From: Armatimonadota bacterium
GTDB taxonomy: Bacteria; Armatimonadota; Zipacnadia; Zipacnadales; UBA11051
Length of the DNA: 13,853 bases
Assembly: GCA_003542955.1 (NCBI GenBank)
Contig: DPJP01000247.1
Coordinates: forward strand, 14,620 to 28,472
Reading direction: 5' to 3'
The first letter of the stretch is position 1; every line of letters starts with the position of its first letter. The notes below the pieces were generated by a model. It searched no databases and was not told the DNA's origin. It saw nothing but the letters and a program-made list of their open reading frames with translations. The position numbers and the translations under genes are program-made. Of this stretch, positions 1 through 7,781 are shown piece after piece.

Positions 1-377
1 GCTTCGGCGGCGACGGCGTGGATGTGGCGATGGAGATGTCGGGCTACAACTCATCGCTCAACAGCGCCATCTCCTCGGTCCGGCGTGGGGGGGATGTCGT
101 GTTGTTCGGCATCAACGGTGGCGACTTCATTATCCAGGATTTCTCCGAGATCATCACCAACGGTATCAGCTTCCACAGCGTCTTCGGCAGGCAGATATTC
201 CGCACGTGGTGTATGACCAGGAACCTGCTCGAGTCCGCGCACACCGGCGTACAGGCCAGGGTGTGGGATGTCATCCTCAACCGGGGCGAGGGCACCATCG
301 TCGATATCGGCGACTACGAGCCGGAGGCGTTTGAGCGCAGCATCCTGTCACACCCGAAGATCATCATCAGGTGGTAG
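1..377 (+). CDS. tdh: L-threonine 3-dehydrogenase, C-terminal part (5' end outside window)
   Basis: Oxidises L-threonine to 2-amino-3-oxobutyrate with NAD+ in the cytoplasm, the first step of threonine breakdown to glycine. The first whole codon is at position 3 and about 124 residues are visible. They cover the end of the Rossmann fold (DVAMEMSGYNSS, then GGDVVLFGINGG) and the C-terminal segment with VFGRQIFRTW, which corresponds to the GREMFETW segment of E. coli Tdh. The end, HPKIIIRW, matches the usual GKVILSW-type terminus, although the stretch before it is divergent. The zinc-binding N-terminal half lies outside the window. The gene ends 24 bases before kbl, the next enzyme of the same pathway, which strongly supports the call over other medium-chain dehydrogenases such as sorbitol dehydrogenase. 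Confidence 0.88.
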   Translation, partial: FGGDGVDVAMEMSGYNSSLNSAISSVRRGGDVVLFGINGGDFIIQDFSEIITNGISFHSVFGRQIFRTWCMTRNLLESAHTGVQARVWDVILNRGEGTIVDIGDYEPEAFERSILSHPKIIIRW

Positions 378-401
378 CACCCACCGAGGAGAGATGCGAC
401 C

Positions 402-1601
402 GTGTACGGTCAGGTGCGGGAGATAGTCAGGGCCGAACTCGATGCCATCCGCGCGCAGGGCCTTTACAAGGATGAGCGCATCATCCTCGGTCCACAGGCA
501 TCGCGGATCACCGTCGCCGGAGGCGAGGTGATCAACTTCTGCGCGAATAACTACCTCGGGCTCTCCTCGCATCCGCGGATCATCGAGGCAGCGCATCGCG
601 GGCTCGAGCAGTGGGGCTACGGGATGTCCTCGGTGCGCTTCATCTGCGGCACTCAGCAGGTCCACAAGCAGCTCGAAGAGGCCATCTCGAGCTTCCTGGG
701 CACAGACGACACGATCCTGTACAGCTCCTGCTTCGACGCCAACGGAGGGCTATTCGAGACGCTACTGGGGCCGGAGGATGTCGTCATCAGTGACGAGCTG
801 AACCATGCGAGCATCATCGATGGCATCCGCCTGTGCAAGGCCGAACGCAAGCGCTTCCGCACCTCCGACATGGATCATCTGGAGGATACGCTCAAGCAGT
901 GCGATGGGGCACGCATCAGGCTGATCGCCACGGACGGCGTATTCAGCATGGATGGCTGCATCGCGAAGCTGGATACCATCTGCACGCTTGCCGAGCAGTA
1001 TGGGGCACTGGTGATGGTCGATGACTCCCACGCCACCGGCTTCGTCGGGCCGACCGGGCGCGGCACGCACGAGTGCCACGGCGTGATGGAGCGCGTGGAT
1101 GTCATCACATCGACGCTGGGCAAAGCACTCGGCGGGGCCTCCGGCGGCTTCACGAGCGGGCGGGCGGAGATCATCGAGTTGCTCAGGCAGCGCTCCCGTC
1201 CATACCTGTTCTCGAATACGCTTCCGCCGCCCATCGTTGCGGGGGCTCTGGCGGCCATCGAGCTGCTCACCGAGACCGATGAGCCGCGGCTGGCACTGGA
1301 GCGCAACACCGCTCACTTCCGCGAGGAGATGTCGCGGGCGGGTTTCAGCATCCCACCGGGTAGCCACCCCATCGTGCCGATCATGCTGGGCGATGCGACG
1401 CTGGCGAAGGGCATGGCCGACGACCTGCTCGCGGAGGGCATCTATGTCATCGGTTTCAGCTACCCCGTGGTGCCGGAGGGGAAGGCGCGCATTCGCGTGC
1501 AGATATCGGCGGCCCACACCATCGAGGAGCTGGATGTCGCTGTTGCTGCCTTCGTGAGCGTGGGACGGCGTTACGGGTTACCCAGCCCCGCCGGTGAGTA
1601 G
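402..1601 (+). CDS. kbl: Glycine C-acetyltransferase (2-amino-3-ketobutyrate CoA ligase)
   Basis: PLP-dependent enzyme of the alpha-oxoamine synthase family. It cleaves 2-amino-3-oxobutyrate with CoA into glycine and acetyl-CoA, completing the threonine route begun by Tdh. The 399 residues match the usual length of about 398. Visible hallmarks are [14 protein letters not shown] (45-58), SVRFICGTQ (77-85), [11 protein letters not shown] (131-141), the VDDSHATGF segment (206-214) that contacts PLP, and the Schiff-base lysine K241 in [14 protein letters not shown]. The start is GTG at 402, chosen because GAGGAGAG at 386-393 lies 8 bases upstream and the family start context ([13 protein letters not shown]) fits. 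The gene is very probably cotranscribed with tdh. The related enzymes BioF, HemA and SPT are less likely because of the tdh neighbour. Confidence 0.95.
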   Translation: MYGQVREIVRAELDAIRAQGLYKDERIILGPQASRITVAGGEVINFCANNYLGLSSHPRIIEAAHRGLEQWGYGMSSVRFICGTQQVHKQLEEAISSFLGTDDTILYSSCFDANGGLFETLLGPEDVVISDELNHASIIDGIRLCKAERKRFRTSDMDHLEDTLKQCDGARIRLIATDGVFSMDGCIAKLDTICTLAEQYGALVMVDDSHATGFVGPTGRGTHECHGVMERVDVITSTLGKALGGASGGFTSGRAEIIELLRQRSRPYLFSNTLPPPIVAGALAAIELLTETDEPRLALERNTAHFREEMSRAGFSIPPGSHPIVPIMLGDATLAKGMADDLLAEGIYVIGFSYPVVPEGKARIRVQISAAHTIEELDVAVAAFVSVGRRYGLPSPAGE

Positions 1602-1725
1602 GGCCGGGCAGGGCCGACGTGCAGGGACGGAGAAGGCTGCAGCATCGCCCACGTTCGCGCGGGGGCGCTCACCCGTCAGCCGCGCTGTGCGATCCGTCAA
1701 CCCACAGCGGAAGGGTCGATAGTCC

Positions 1726-3333
1726 ATGCCCTGGTTCCCAGCCGAGTGGTTGCTCGTCGGGTCACCCATCCCCGTTCGCGTTCTCCTTCTGACACTGCTG
1801 GCGGCGGTGCTGGGATGCAGTTCACACGCTCAGGACGGGACGACGTCTCTGCGCGCAGTGCGCTACGGAGAACAGGTCTTCATCCGCAGCCCGTTCTCAG
1901 GGGCCGATGACCTTGTGATTCGCATCGGCAAGGGGGCAAACGGGCAGATCAACTTCGCGGGTACCTACCTCGTCCGGAGTTCGGCGGGGATGGGCGATGC
2001 CGAGTTGAGCGGTGGGCGCCTGATCCACGGCTGTGGAGACGATGCCACGCCGTGGAATCTCAACGGCACCTACATCGGCGCCAACCACGGCTGCTCCGAC
2101 GCGCGCGAGGTGGTCAGTGTCGGCCACGGACGCACGAAGGTCGACCTGGGAACCGTTTGGAGAGACGGCGCGGGGGTGGACTTCGTTCTGCTCAAGATCG
2201 AGGATCCCGACAAGCTCTGGTTTCTGTCGGTGAACCAGAGCGACGGCGCCATCTGGCGGTTTGCCAGGACGCTCACGGGCCCGGCTCTGACCCGTGCCGA
2301 CGGGCAGACGATCCCCTTCACCGACGCCCACATGGTGCAGCTCAGGCCCGCGTGCAGGATCACCCGGCAGGACTACCTGATCGACGGGCAGAGCCCACTT
2401 GTCGACGGTGAGCCGGTCACCTGCGAGTTCCTCGACATTATCGAGGACTGCGATATCATCAATCCCGGTTCGCTGGTCCGGGACATGATGGAGCATCCGG
2501 GTGACGAACGCAGCTTCGTCGCCGATCACGTGGAGGCGGTGGTCTCCAACAGCATCAGCTACCGCTTCCATCCCAATGGCGCCTGTGTGATCGATTACCA
2601 TGCACGGGCGCTGCAGGAGTTCAACCTCGGCTACATGGGCTTCATCCAGTCCGCGAAGCTCGCCGCGGGTGCCAACTACACGACGCATGAGTACTTCATC
2701 CCGAAGACGGCGCCCTTCACGCAGGATGACATCGCCTACGACTTCCGCTCTGGGCAGGACTACCGGACGCCGCCACCCTCGGCGCTCTACTTCTCCATCG
2801 ACAAGCAGAATGTCGAAGACCCGGGTAACCTGCCGGAGCGGTTCATCCAGATGCTCGGACACGAGGAGAACGGTCGGGCGGTGCATGAGGTCGGGTACGC
2901 GCTGGGCTACTCGCTGCTCACGGGCATCACGGTGCCGGAGGCTCGTGCGGCCAACTGCGGGCGGGCGGCCTTCCTGTACACCTCCGCCAAGTCCTACCCG
3001 GCGGCGGTCGACGGCAAGAAGGGCAACCCTATCCCGGCCGGAACGCAGTTCCACTGCCGGGCCTATCGATGCTACTTCCATCCCGCGGCGCAGCCGAACG
3101 CCACGTTCGCCTACTGGTATCGAGACGGGGAGAACATTGTGCTGTGCGCCGACTACCACCGCTCCGTTGAGCGCGATGTCCTGGCACTGCCGCACGGGTG
3201 TGTGGGCCGTGCCGTGGAAGTGGTGGAGAAGACGCCGTCGGTGACGCTGCTCACGGGCGACACGGTTCCGGATGGGGGAGTGGCGGTGTCGGTCAACGGG
3301 GAGTACGGGTCGGTGGTGCTGAGGATGCGCTGA
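1726..3333 (+). CDS. Predicted secreted lipoprotein of unknown function
   Basis: I do not recognise this 535-residue protein. The N terminus has a hydrophobic stretch VRVLLLTLLAAVLG ending at C31, which fits a lipobox (A27 V28 L29 G30 C31), so a lipid-anchored extracytoplasmic protein is likely. The n-region carries only one positive residue (R18). A TTG at 1750 would give a more typical signal peptide, but ATG 1726 has GGAAGGG at 1709-1715 ten bases upstream. The mature part is rich in Asp, Gly and aromatic residues with no further membrane segment. Notable pieces are HGCGDD (101-106), NLNGTYIGANHGCSDA (111-126), a His/Tyr-rich stretch HPNGACVIDYHARA (282-295) and a C-terminal beta-like tail. 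The paired histidines and cysteines could suit a metal site or disulfides, but no enzyme family is claimed. It sits alone, 124 bases after kbl, and converges on the GH-D gene. Confidence 0.75.
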   Translation: MPWFPAEWLLVGSPIPVRVLLLTLLAAVLGCSSHAQDGTTSLRAVRYGEQVFIRSPFSGADDLVIRIGKGANGQINFAGTYLVRSSAGMGDAELSGGRLIHGCGDDATPWNLNGTYIGANHGCSDAREVVSVGHGRTKVDLGTVWRDGAGVDFVLLKIEDPDKLWFLSVNQSDGAIWRFARTLTGPALTRADGQTIPFTDAHMVQLRPACRITRQDYLIDGQSPLVDGEPVTCEFLDIIEDCDIINPGSLVRDMMEHPGDERSFVADHVEAVVSNSISYRFHPNGACVIDYHARALQEFNLGYMGFIQSAKLAAGANYTTHEYFIPKTAPFTQDDIAYDFRSGQDYRTPPPSALYFSIDKQNVEDPGNLPERFIQMLGHEENGRAVHEVGYALGYSLLTGITVPEARAANCGRAAFLYTSAKSYPAAVDGKKGNPIPAGTQFHCRAYRCYFHPAAQPNATFAYWYRDGENIVLCADYHRSVERDVLALPHGCVGRAVEVVEKTPSVTLLTGDTVPDGGVAVSVNGEYGSVVLRMR

Positions 3334-3362
3334 GGGTGCGCCGTGCAGGCCTCACCCCCCGG

Positions 3363-3431
3363 CCCCCTCTCCCTGTTTCCGGTACGTTCCGTCTCAAACG
3401 ACGAGCCGGAACGCGCCGGCGGGAGAGGGGG
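3363..3431. repeat. Imperfect palindrome with C-rich/G-rich 11-bp arms
   Basis: CCCCCTCTCCC at 3363-3373 is exactly the reverse complement of GGGAGAGGGGG at 3421-3431. Nested inside, CGTTCCG at 3385-3391 pairs with CGGAACG at 3407-3413. Together they can form a long, interrupted hairpin. It lies 29 bases past the lipoprotein stop in a convergent intergenic region, so it could act as a bidirectional transcription barrier, though no T-run follows. Its form resembles dispersed REP-like or MITE-like elements, but copy number cannot be judged from one window. Confidence 0.6.
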
Positions 3432-3440
3432 TGCACGACA

Positions 3441-3490
3441 AACGGCAGTCGGCGTTCGGCGCAGAAGCTGCGGCGTCCACTTCTGCCGTT
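3441..3490. repeat. Nested inverted repeats in convergent intergenic region
   Basis: AACGGCAG at 3441-3448 is the exact reverse complement of CTGCCGTT at 3483-3490. A second pair, CAGAAG at 3462-3467 with CTTCTG at 3480-3485, partly overlaps the right arm, so the two foldings would compete. The block follows directly after the C-rich palindrome and may belong to the same element. No coding potential was accepted here. Confidence 0.4.
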
Positions 3491-3560
3491 CTTGATGGTT
3501 TCTGGGTGGCGGCCCTGCCGCCATGTCGACTGCTCCGGCGGCCGCGGGACCGTTCCCACG

Positions 3561-3585
3561 CCCCTAACCCCTCGTCCCTCGCCCC
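3561..3585 (-). other. Canonical G-quadruplex motif in 3' region of the GH-D gene
   Basis: Read on the minus strand, the tract is four G-runs of 4, 3, 4 and 4 separated by CGA, ACGA and TTA. This satisfies the standard rule of four runs of at least three G with loops of 1-7. It begins 9 bases past the TGA of the minus-strand GH-D gene (stop at 3597-3595), so it would be present in that mRNA's 3' untranslated region. It may influence transcript ending, stability or replication, but no function is shown. Confidence 0.6.
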
Positions 3586-3594
3586 TGCCGTCCT

Positions 3595-6135
3595 TCACTT
3601 CATCCTCACATGCCGCGAGAAGCCGTGCGGGTGCATCGGCCACAGCGGGCCCTCCATCGGCGGAGCATCGAGCACTATCGTCTGCCGCGCCGTCGCCTCA
3701 TAGCCGATGAGCCACACCTCTTTGACAAGCTCATCGGCGCGATCACCGAGCACATCCACCGTGATGCTCGACCAGCCACCATCCGGCACGCTGAAGACGT
3801 AGTCATCGCGCTCCCTGGGCCCCACCGGCGGCAGCCAGCGCACTGTGCCATAGCCGCGCTCCTCCTTACGGAAGATGCGTGTCACCTCGGCATAGTGCCG
3901 CATCGGCACCGTGCGGTAGCGGGAGTTGCCGCCGCGGACGGTGACACCGTCAAGAACCTCCTGCGGCCCACGGAGGGTGATGAGCACCTCGGCCCGCTCG
4001 AAGCGGTGGGGGACGGCCGCATACCACATCATCCGCCACCCGCCCTCGATGGCCTCATCGGCGGTCTGCTCGATGTTGAAGTCGGGAAGCTGCATGGACT
4101 CATGCACCGTCGGGCCGATCTCATCGGTCAACCGCTTGTTGCCGGGGAAGAGGTACTCGTAGCCTTCCGCCGTGGGCCTGACCATGAACGCGCTGCCGGG
4201 GATGGGGGGGACTTCCGCCTGCTCTTCCCGGTAGATGCGCAGCAGCACAACCTCATGCCCGAGCAGCCACATCTCGCCCGCCTGCAGGTCCTCCCAGTAC
4301 GGGTGCACCTGCCTGAGGGTGCCCGGTGAGTAGCCGAGCCACTCCTCCAATGCCAACTCAGCCATCTGCGGCTCCACCGAGGGGTTCCGCAACGTCAGCC
4401 ATGCGCCGTCCTCGAACGGGTGCAGGTAGCCGTAGACCTCCCCGAAGCCCGGATTGCCGAGCACCATCCGTGAGTGGCGCGTGCCCAGCTCGGAGGCGTG
4501 GGCGCGGAGCCACTCGAGCCCCGCCTGCGTGGACTGCGCCTGCCAGTCGCGGATTGTCTCCGGGCAGAAGGGCATGTGCAGGTAGGTCGTCCCACGGGTG
4601 AACTGCAGCACCAGGTTGTCCAGCCAGGTGTGGGGCTCGGTATGGAACGGGCAATCGACCGCGTCGACGAAGCCGTGGTTGTCCCAGGCATCGAGCGGCA
4701 CCGGCGTCTCGGCCTTCACCAGGTGCTGGTAGTAGCAGGCATCGCGGTGGGTGTTGTCGCGGTCGCGCTGCGTGCGGGAGGGCCATACGGCATACTCGAG
4801 GTCGCCCGAATCGGCCAGCCAGACGTGATCCGCCGCCGTCAGCCACCACGGGCTCGGCCACCAGCCGTTGCGGGTGATCAGGCCGGGGTTCTTCGCCCGC
4901 ATACGCGCGTCGATGCGGTTGAAGGCCAACAGCGACGCCTCCCGAACATGATCGACCGTCGGATAGACCTCCGAGAACTCCTCCGATGTCGCGCACTCGT
5001 TATCCCAGTCGATTTTCAGGTGATCGACGCCGATCTCGCCGACCATGGTCTCGAAGCGCCTCGCCAGCGCTTCCTCGAAGCTCGGCTGCATCATCACCAC
5101 GAACTCGAGGTTGCGGTACGTGCCCGGCCCGTCGCCCGTGAGCCAGCCCTGCTGCTTGATCCACTCCATGTCGAGCCCCGTGCGCCCGTTGTGGCTGACC
5201 CACAGCGAGAACCTCATCCCCTCCTCGGCACATCGCTGCTTGAGCGCCTTGAGCCTGCTGTCATCGGGGTCTTCCTTGCCCTGGAAGATAGAAGCCCGGT
5301 CGAAGTAGCCCGCATCCACGGCGAATGCGTCCGGGCGCAGCCCGATGCCGACCATCGCGTCGAAGAAGTCGTTGATGGACTCGAAGTCACACACATAGTC
5401 TCCACCGCCCAGCGCGCGCGTCGACCAGCCCGTGGTTATCATATACAGGGGTGTGCTCAGGCGCGGATTACGAATGTGCCAGAGGTAGTCCATGAACGCT
5501 TCGGGCGCCTCGGCATGGCCCGCCGCGCACCCGAACACCGCCGGGAAGCTCTCGATGCGCCCATCGGCGTCCCACACGGGGTGGTGGTACAGCTCCAGAC
5601 CGTTACCCGGGATCGCGAAGCCGCCGGCATGCTCCAGCCCGAGGAACCAGTCTCCTGCATAGACGGGGTACCCGCATGCCGGCTTTTCGGAGTAGGTTTC
5701 CAGGCCCGTCTGCTCCTCGGCACCGGGCCCCCCGCGCAGACCGTAGCCGACGCGTCGGATGGGGGAGGGGGGACTGCTCTGGACGTCGACATACACCCGG
5801 TCGGGTGTCGGTGTGCCGGGGGGCGCGGTGAGCCTGAGCCGCTTCCGGAACCACGGCCTCTCGCCCTCGAGGGCATAGCATACCGCGATCTCGATGCCGC
5901 TCGCGGGGTGCGCATAGGCGAACGTGACACTATCGTCCTCCGCGCTGAGGCCCGTGAAATCGCACTCATCGGGCGTGACCGACTCCCCGCCGAGCACCAC
6001 CGCGAATGCCGGGAAGTCGAAGACGTGGGTGCTTCCGGAGACGTGGTTCTCGACGGTGAGTTGGCCGTCCTGCCACTGCAGGGCGACGGCGCTGTTGGCG
6101 AGGCGTACGGTGTTCGCTCCAGGGGTGTTGCCCAT
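3595..6135 (-). CDS. Clan GH-D glycoside hydrolase, alpha-galactosidase-like (GH36/GH27-type barrel)
   Basis: An 846-residue protein predicted to cleave alpha-linked sugars, probably in the cytoplasm because no signal peptide is visible. Residues about 10-225 look like the N-terminal beta-supersandwich domain of GH36 proteins. The (beta/alpha)8 barrel follows, with AVDAGYF (273-279, compare DDGWF in GH36) and GVDHLKIDWDNE (369-380). In that segment K374-I-D376 matches the clan GH-D KxD motif whose Asp is the nucleophile. WLADSGDLEY (439-448) supplies Asp candidates for the acid/base. An extra beta-rich C-terminal part of roughly 200 residues makes the protein longer than typical GH36 enzymes (about 700-740). 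The start ATG 6135 is preferred over TTG 6141 because GGAGG at 6150-6146 is 10 bases from ATG and only 4 from TTG. Substrate is not predictable: galactosidase, N-acetylgalactosaminidase and related activities are all possible. Confidence 0.8.
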   Translation of the reverse strand: MGNTPGANTVRLANSAVALQWQDGQLTVENHVSGSTHVFDFPAFAVVLGGESVTPDECDFTGLSAEDDSVTFAYAHPASGIEIAVCYALEGERPWFRKRLRLTAPPGTPTPDRVYVDVQSSPPSPIRRVGYGLRGGPGAEEQTGLETYSEKPACGYPVYAGDWFLGLEHAGGFAIPGNGLELYHHPVWDADGRIESFPAVFGCAAGHAEAPEAFMDYLWHIRNPRLSTPLYMITTGWSTRALGGGDYVCDFESINDFFDAMVGIGLRPDAFAVDAGYFDRASIFQGKEDPDDSRLKALKQRCAEEGMRFSLWVSHNGRTGLDMEWIKQQGWLTGDGPGTYRNLEFVVMMQPSFEEALARRFETMVGEIGVDHLKIDWDNECATSEEFSEVYPTVDHVREASLLAFNRIDARMRAKNPGLITRNGWWPSPWWLTAADHVWLADSGDLEYAVWPSRTQRDRDNTHRDACYYQHLVKAETPVPLDAWDNHGFVDAVDCPFHTEPHTWLDNLVLQFTRGTTYLHMPFCPETIRDWQAQSTQAGLEWLRAHASELGTRHSRMVLGNPGFGEVYGYLHPFEDGAWLTLRNPSVEPQMAELALEEWLGYSPGTLRQVHPYWEDLQAGEMWLLGHEVVLLRIYREEQAEVPPIPGSAFMVRPTAEGYEYLFPGNKRLTDEIGPTVHESMQLPDFNIEQTADEAIEGGWRMMWYAAVPHRFERAEVLITLRGPQEVLDGVTVRGGNSRYRTVPMRHYAEVTRIFRKEERGYGTVRWLPPVGPRERDDYVFSVPDGGWSSITVDVLGDRADELVKEVWLIGYEATARQTIVLDAPPMEGPLWPMHPHGFSRHVRMK

Positions 6136-6145
6136 GGTCAATGAG

Positions 6146-6150
6146 CCTCC
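6146..6150 (-). promoter_or_regulatory. Shine-Dalgarno deciding the GH-D start
   Basis: GGAGG on the minus strand lies 10 bases before ATG 6135 but only 4 before the alternative TTG at 6141. The spacing favours ATG. The 250 bases between this gene and the upstream membrane-protein gene otherwise show no convincing promoter. An 18-bp near-palindrome at 6178-6195 is the only notable element. Confidence 0.6.
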
Positions 6151-6393
6151 GAGCGTCGGAATCGGCTGTTGGAGGCCGGTTCACCATGGTGCACCCATCA
6201 ACCTGCGCGAACGGTCTGATACTCCGTGCCGGGATTGCGGGGACGCGCCGGATGGGCGCCGAGGCTGGGTCAGGCGCAGCTTCCAGCGCAGCACGCGAGG
6301 GCCTGGAGCACATCGAGGGAGCGTGGGGCGGAACGAGCGGTGCTCTTCAGTGGCGTCGACAGCGGCGTCATCGGTGGCCGAAGCCCGGCCTCC

Positions 6394-6936
6394 TCAGAGC
6401 ATCCTCCGCCCGCCTGTGCGCGGCGGTGTCGGTGACTGCCCCCGGATTACGCGCACGTTGCGGGCGGGGTCCGGCGTCTTGCCGTAACGCGCCCTGAGCA
6501 GCGCTACGCCGACACCAATGGCCGCGCCAAGCAGCGCGACCAGGCCGCCGGCAAGCGCCTTCTTCATGCGTCCGCCTCCGGGCGCTCCCGGCGCGGGCGG
6601 GCCGCCACCGCCTGAAAGCAAGCGCGCCAGCATGTCGCCCGAGTCGTCCTGCTTGTTCGTGAGCACCTCGGACGCCAACTCAGTCACTGGAACCTCCGGT
6701 TTTCCCGTCGGCTCGGTTGCCAGCAACTCATTCTGCTCGATCTTGTCGGTCGAGCCGATCTCACCGTCGCCGGAGGGCGTCGTCGACCATGTGTGCGTCC
6801 TGGCTGCCGCGCCGCCGGAGGAGGGTTGCTCGATGAAGTCGCCGTAGTCGGCAGCCTCCTGCTCCCCTGCCGCAATCGAGCACAGCAGCAGGCTGAAGCA
6901 GATGAGCAGACCGATAGTCGCCGATCGCGATGGCAT
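6394..6936 (-). CDS. Small predicted bitopic membrane protein of unknown function
   Basis: 180 residues, not recognised. The start at ATG 6936 is chosen because it places an uncut signal peptide at the N terminus: MPSRSATIGLLICFSLLLCS followed by IAAGEQ, with a plausible cleavage near residues 22-24. Longer upstream starts would put 46 polar residues before the signal and would begin upstream of the promoter at 7006-7014. The mature region (about 25-108) is acidic and polar with many Thr and Ser. It is followed by a Gly/Pro linker (109-123), a basic RMKK and one transmembrane helix at about 127-147 (ALAGGLVALLGAAIGVGVALL), then a basic tail rich in Arg and Pro. The expected topology is outside-facing domain, single helix, cytoplasmic tail. 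It lies 156 bases after lepB on the same strand, with its own promoter. Confidence 0.7.
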   Translation of the reverse strand: MPSRSATIGLLICFSLLLCSIAAGEQEAADYGDFIEQPSSGGAAARTHTWSTTPSGDGEIGSTDKIEQNELLATEPTGKPEVPVTELASEVLTNKQDDSGDMLARLLSGGGGPPAPGAPGGGRMKKALAGGLVALLGAAIGVGVALLRARYGKTPDPARNVRVIRGQSPTPPRTGGRRML

Positions 6937-7005
6937 ATTCAGGCAGGTCCCCCCGGCGCAGTCATGTGCCCGATCCACGTGTGACGCGTCTGAAATCGTG
7001 AATTC

Positions 7006-7014
7006 AGTATACCA
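7006..7014 (-). promoter_or_regulatory. Extended -10 promoter for the small membrane protein
   Basis: On the minus strand this reads TGGTATACT, an extended -10 element (TGn followed by TATACT, one mismatch from TATAAT). No good -35 hexamer is found 16-18 bases upstream, as is common for extended -10 promoters. Transcription would begin near 6999-7000, about 64 bases before the ATG at 6936. This excludes a start at 7074 for the gene. Confidence 0.5.
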
Positions 7015-7092
7015 CAAACTGCCTCGCTCCAGACACTCCTCCCGGCAACGTCGGCCAAACTCACCTGCGTGCATGCTCAGTGCCCCTCGGGG

Positions 7093-7695
7093 CTACCGGG
7101 CATCGAACGGATTGCTCAACCGACCGCGTCGTCCGGCCGGAGCGATGATGCTCGTCACCAGGCCGGTGATGTCTGCCCGCTTCACCGCCCCGAAGTCACG
7201 GCTGTCCTCGCTGTGCGAGCGGTTGTCGCCCAGGAGGAAGTACTCATCGTCTCCGAGCACCCATTGCAGCGGGCGTTCGCGGACGCGTTGACTGGCTGCG
7301 TACGGCTCCTCGAGCCACTTGCCGTTGATGTTCACCCAGCCCGACGCGACGACAACCGTCTCACCCGGTAGCCCGACCACGCGCTTGACGAAGTAGTCGG
7401 GTTCGCCTCTGCGCAGAAACAGGACGATGTCACCGCGGCGTGGGCCGGCCTCCCTGAAGGCGTCCTTGCGCACCATCAGCAGGTCATCGACACGCAGCGT
7501 GGGCTCCATCGACGCGGAGGGCACTATCGCCGTCTGCAGGGCGCCGGACGCCCACCACGCCACGAAGGCAAGCGAGGCCAGAACCGCGAATGATACCACT
7601 CGGGTAACGGTCTTGTTCGGTCGGTCTCGTACCGTGTGAGCCATCGCAGTCACCGGCGGCTGGTGCGGCCTGACACTGAAGCGGGCGAGCCCCAT
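7093..7695 (-). CDS. lepB: Signal peptidase I
   Basis: Membrane-bound serine protease (family S26) that removes signal peptides from exported proteins on the outer face of the cytoplasmic membrane. The 200 residues match the short Gram-positive-like type with one N-terminal helix (about 33-50, VVSFAVLASLAFVAWWAS). The catalytic serine is S62 in PSASMEPTL and the general-base lysine is K104 in YFVKRVVGLPGE. The conserved box GDNRSHSEDSRDFG spans 156-169. ATG 7695 has no clear Shine-Dalgarno. ATG 7644 (residue 18) has GGTGA five bases upstream and would still leave a basic n-region before the helix, so the true start is uncertain. The gene is divergent from the YceD-rpmF-plsX-fabH group. Its product would process the predicted exported proteins here, except the lipoprotein, which needs LspA. 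Confidence 0.95.
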   Translation of the reverse strand: MGLARFSVRPHQPPVTAMAHTVRDRPNKTVTRVVSFAVLASLAFVAWWASGALQTAIVPSASMEPTLRVDDLLMVRKDAFREAGPRRGDIVLFLRRGEPDYFVKRVVGLPGETVVVASGWVNINGKWLEEPYAASQRVRERPLQWVLGDDEYFLLGDNRSHSEDSRDFGAVKRADITGLVTSIIAPAGRRGRLSNPFDAR

Positions 7696-7781
7696 TGTAC
7701 GTTACGCCGCAGCCATCGCGCAATGCCCGGCACGGCTCCTTTGCCGCCTCTGTCGGCCCTGTCCGCGCACCCCCCGCTTGC

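Noticed and set aside
762..1517. Minus-strand open frame of 251 codons inside kbl
   Set aside because: Kbl is certain from its PLP lysine and full-length match; the antisense product resembles nothing.
1683..1709. CGCTGTG/CACAGCG inverted repeat before the lipoprotein gene
   Set aside because: A 7-bp stem with a 13-base loop is too weak to separate from chance, and no promoter accompanies it.
1897..3195. Long open frame on the minus strand (432 codons) opposite the lipoprotein gene
   Set aside because: The plus-strand frame has a signal peptide with lipobox and a Shine-Dalgarno. The minus-strand translation is Arg/Val-rich and shows no motif.
4474..6144. Long open frame on the plus strand (556 codons) opposite the GH-D gene
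   Set aside because: It is antisense to a clear GH-D reading frame with catalytic motifs. Its translation is dominated by Arg, Ala, Gly and His typical of GC-rich shadow frames and shows no recognisable motif.
7082..7093. GCCCCTCGGGGC at the lepB stop codon as a terminator
   Set aside because: The arms leave only a 2-base loop and no T-run follows on the minus strand, so it is not a credible intrinsic terminator.
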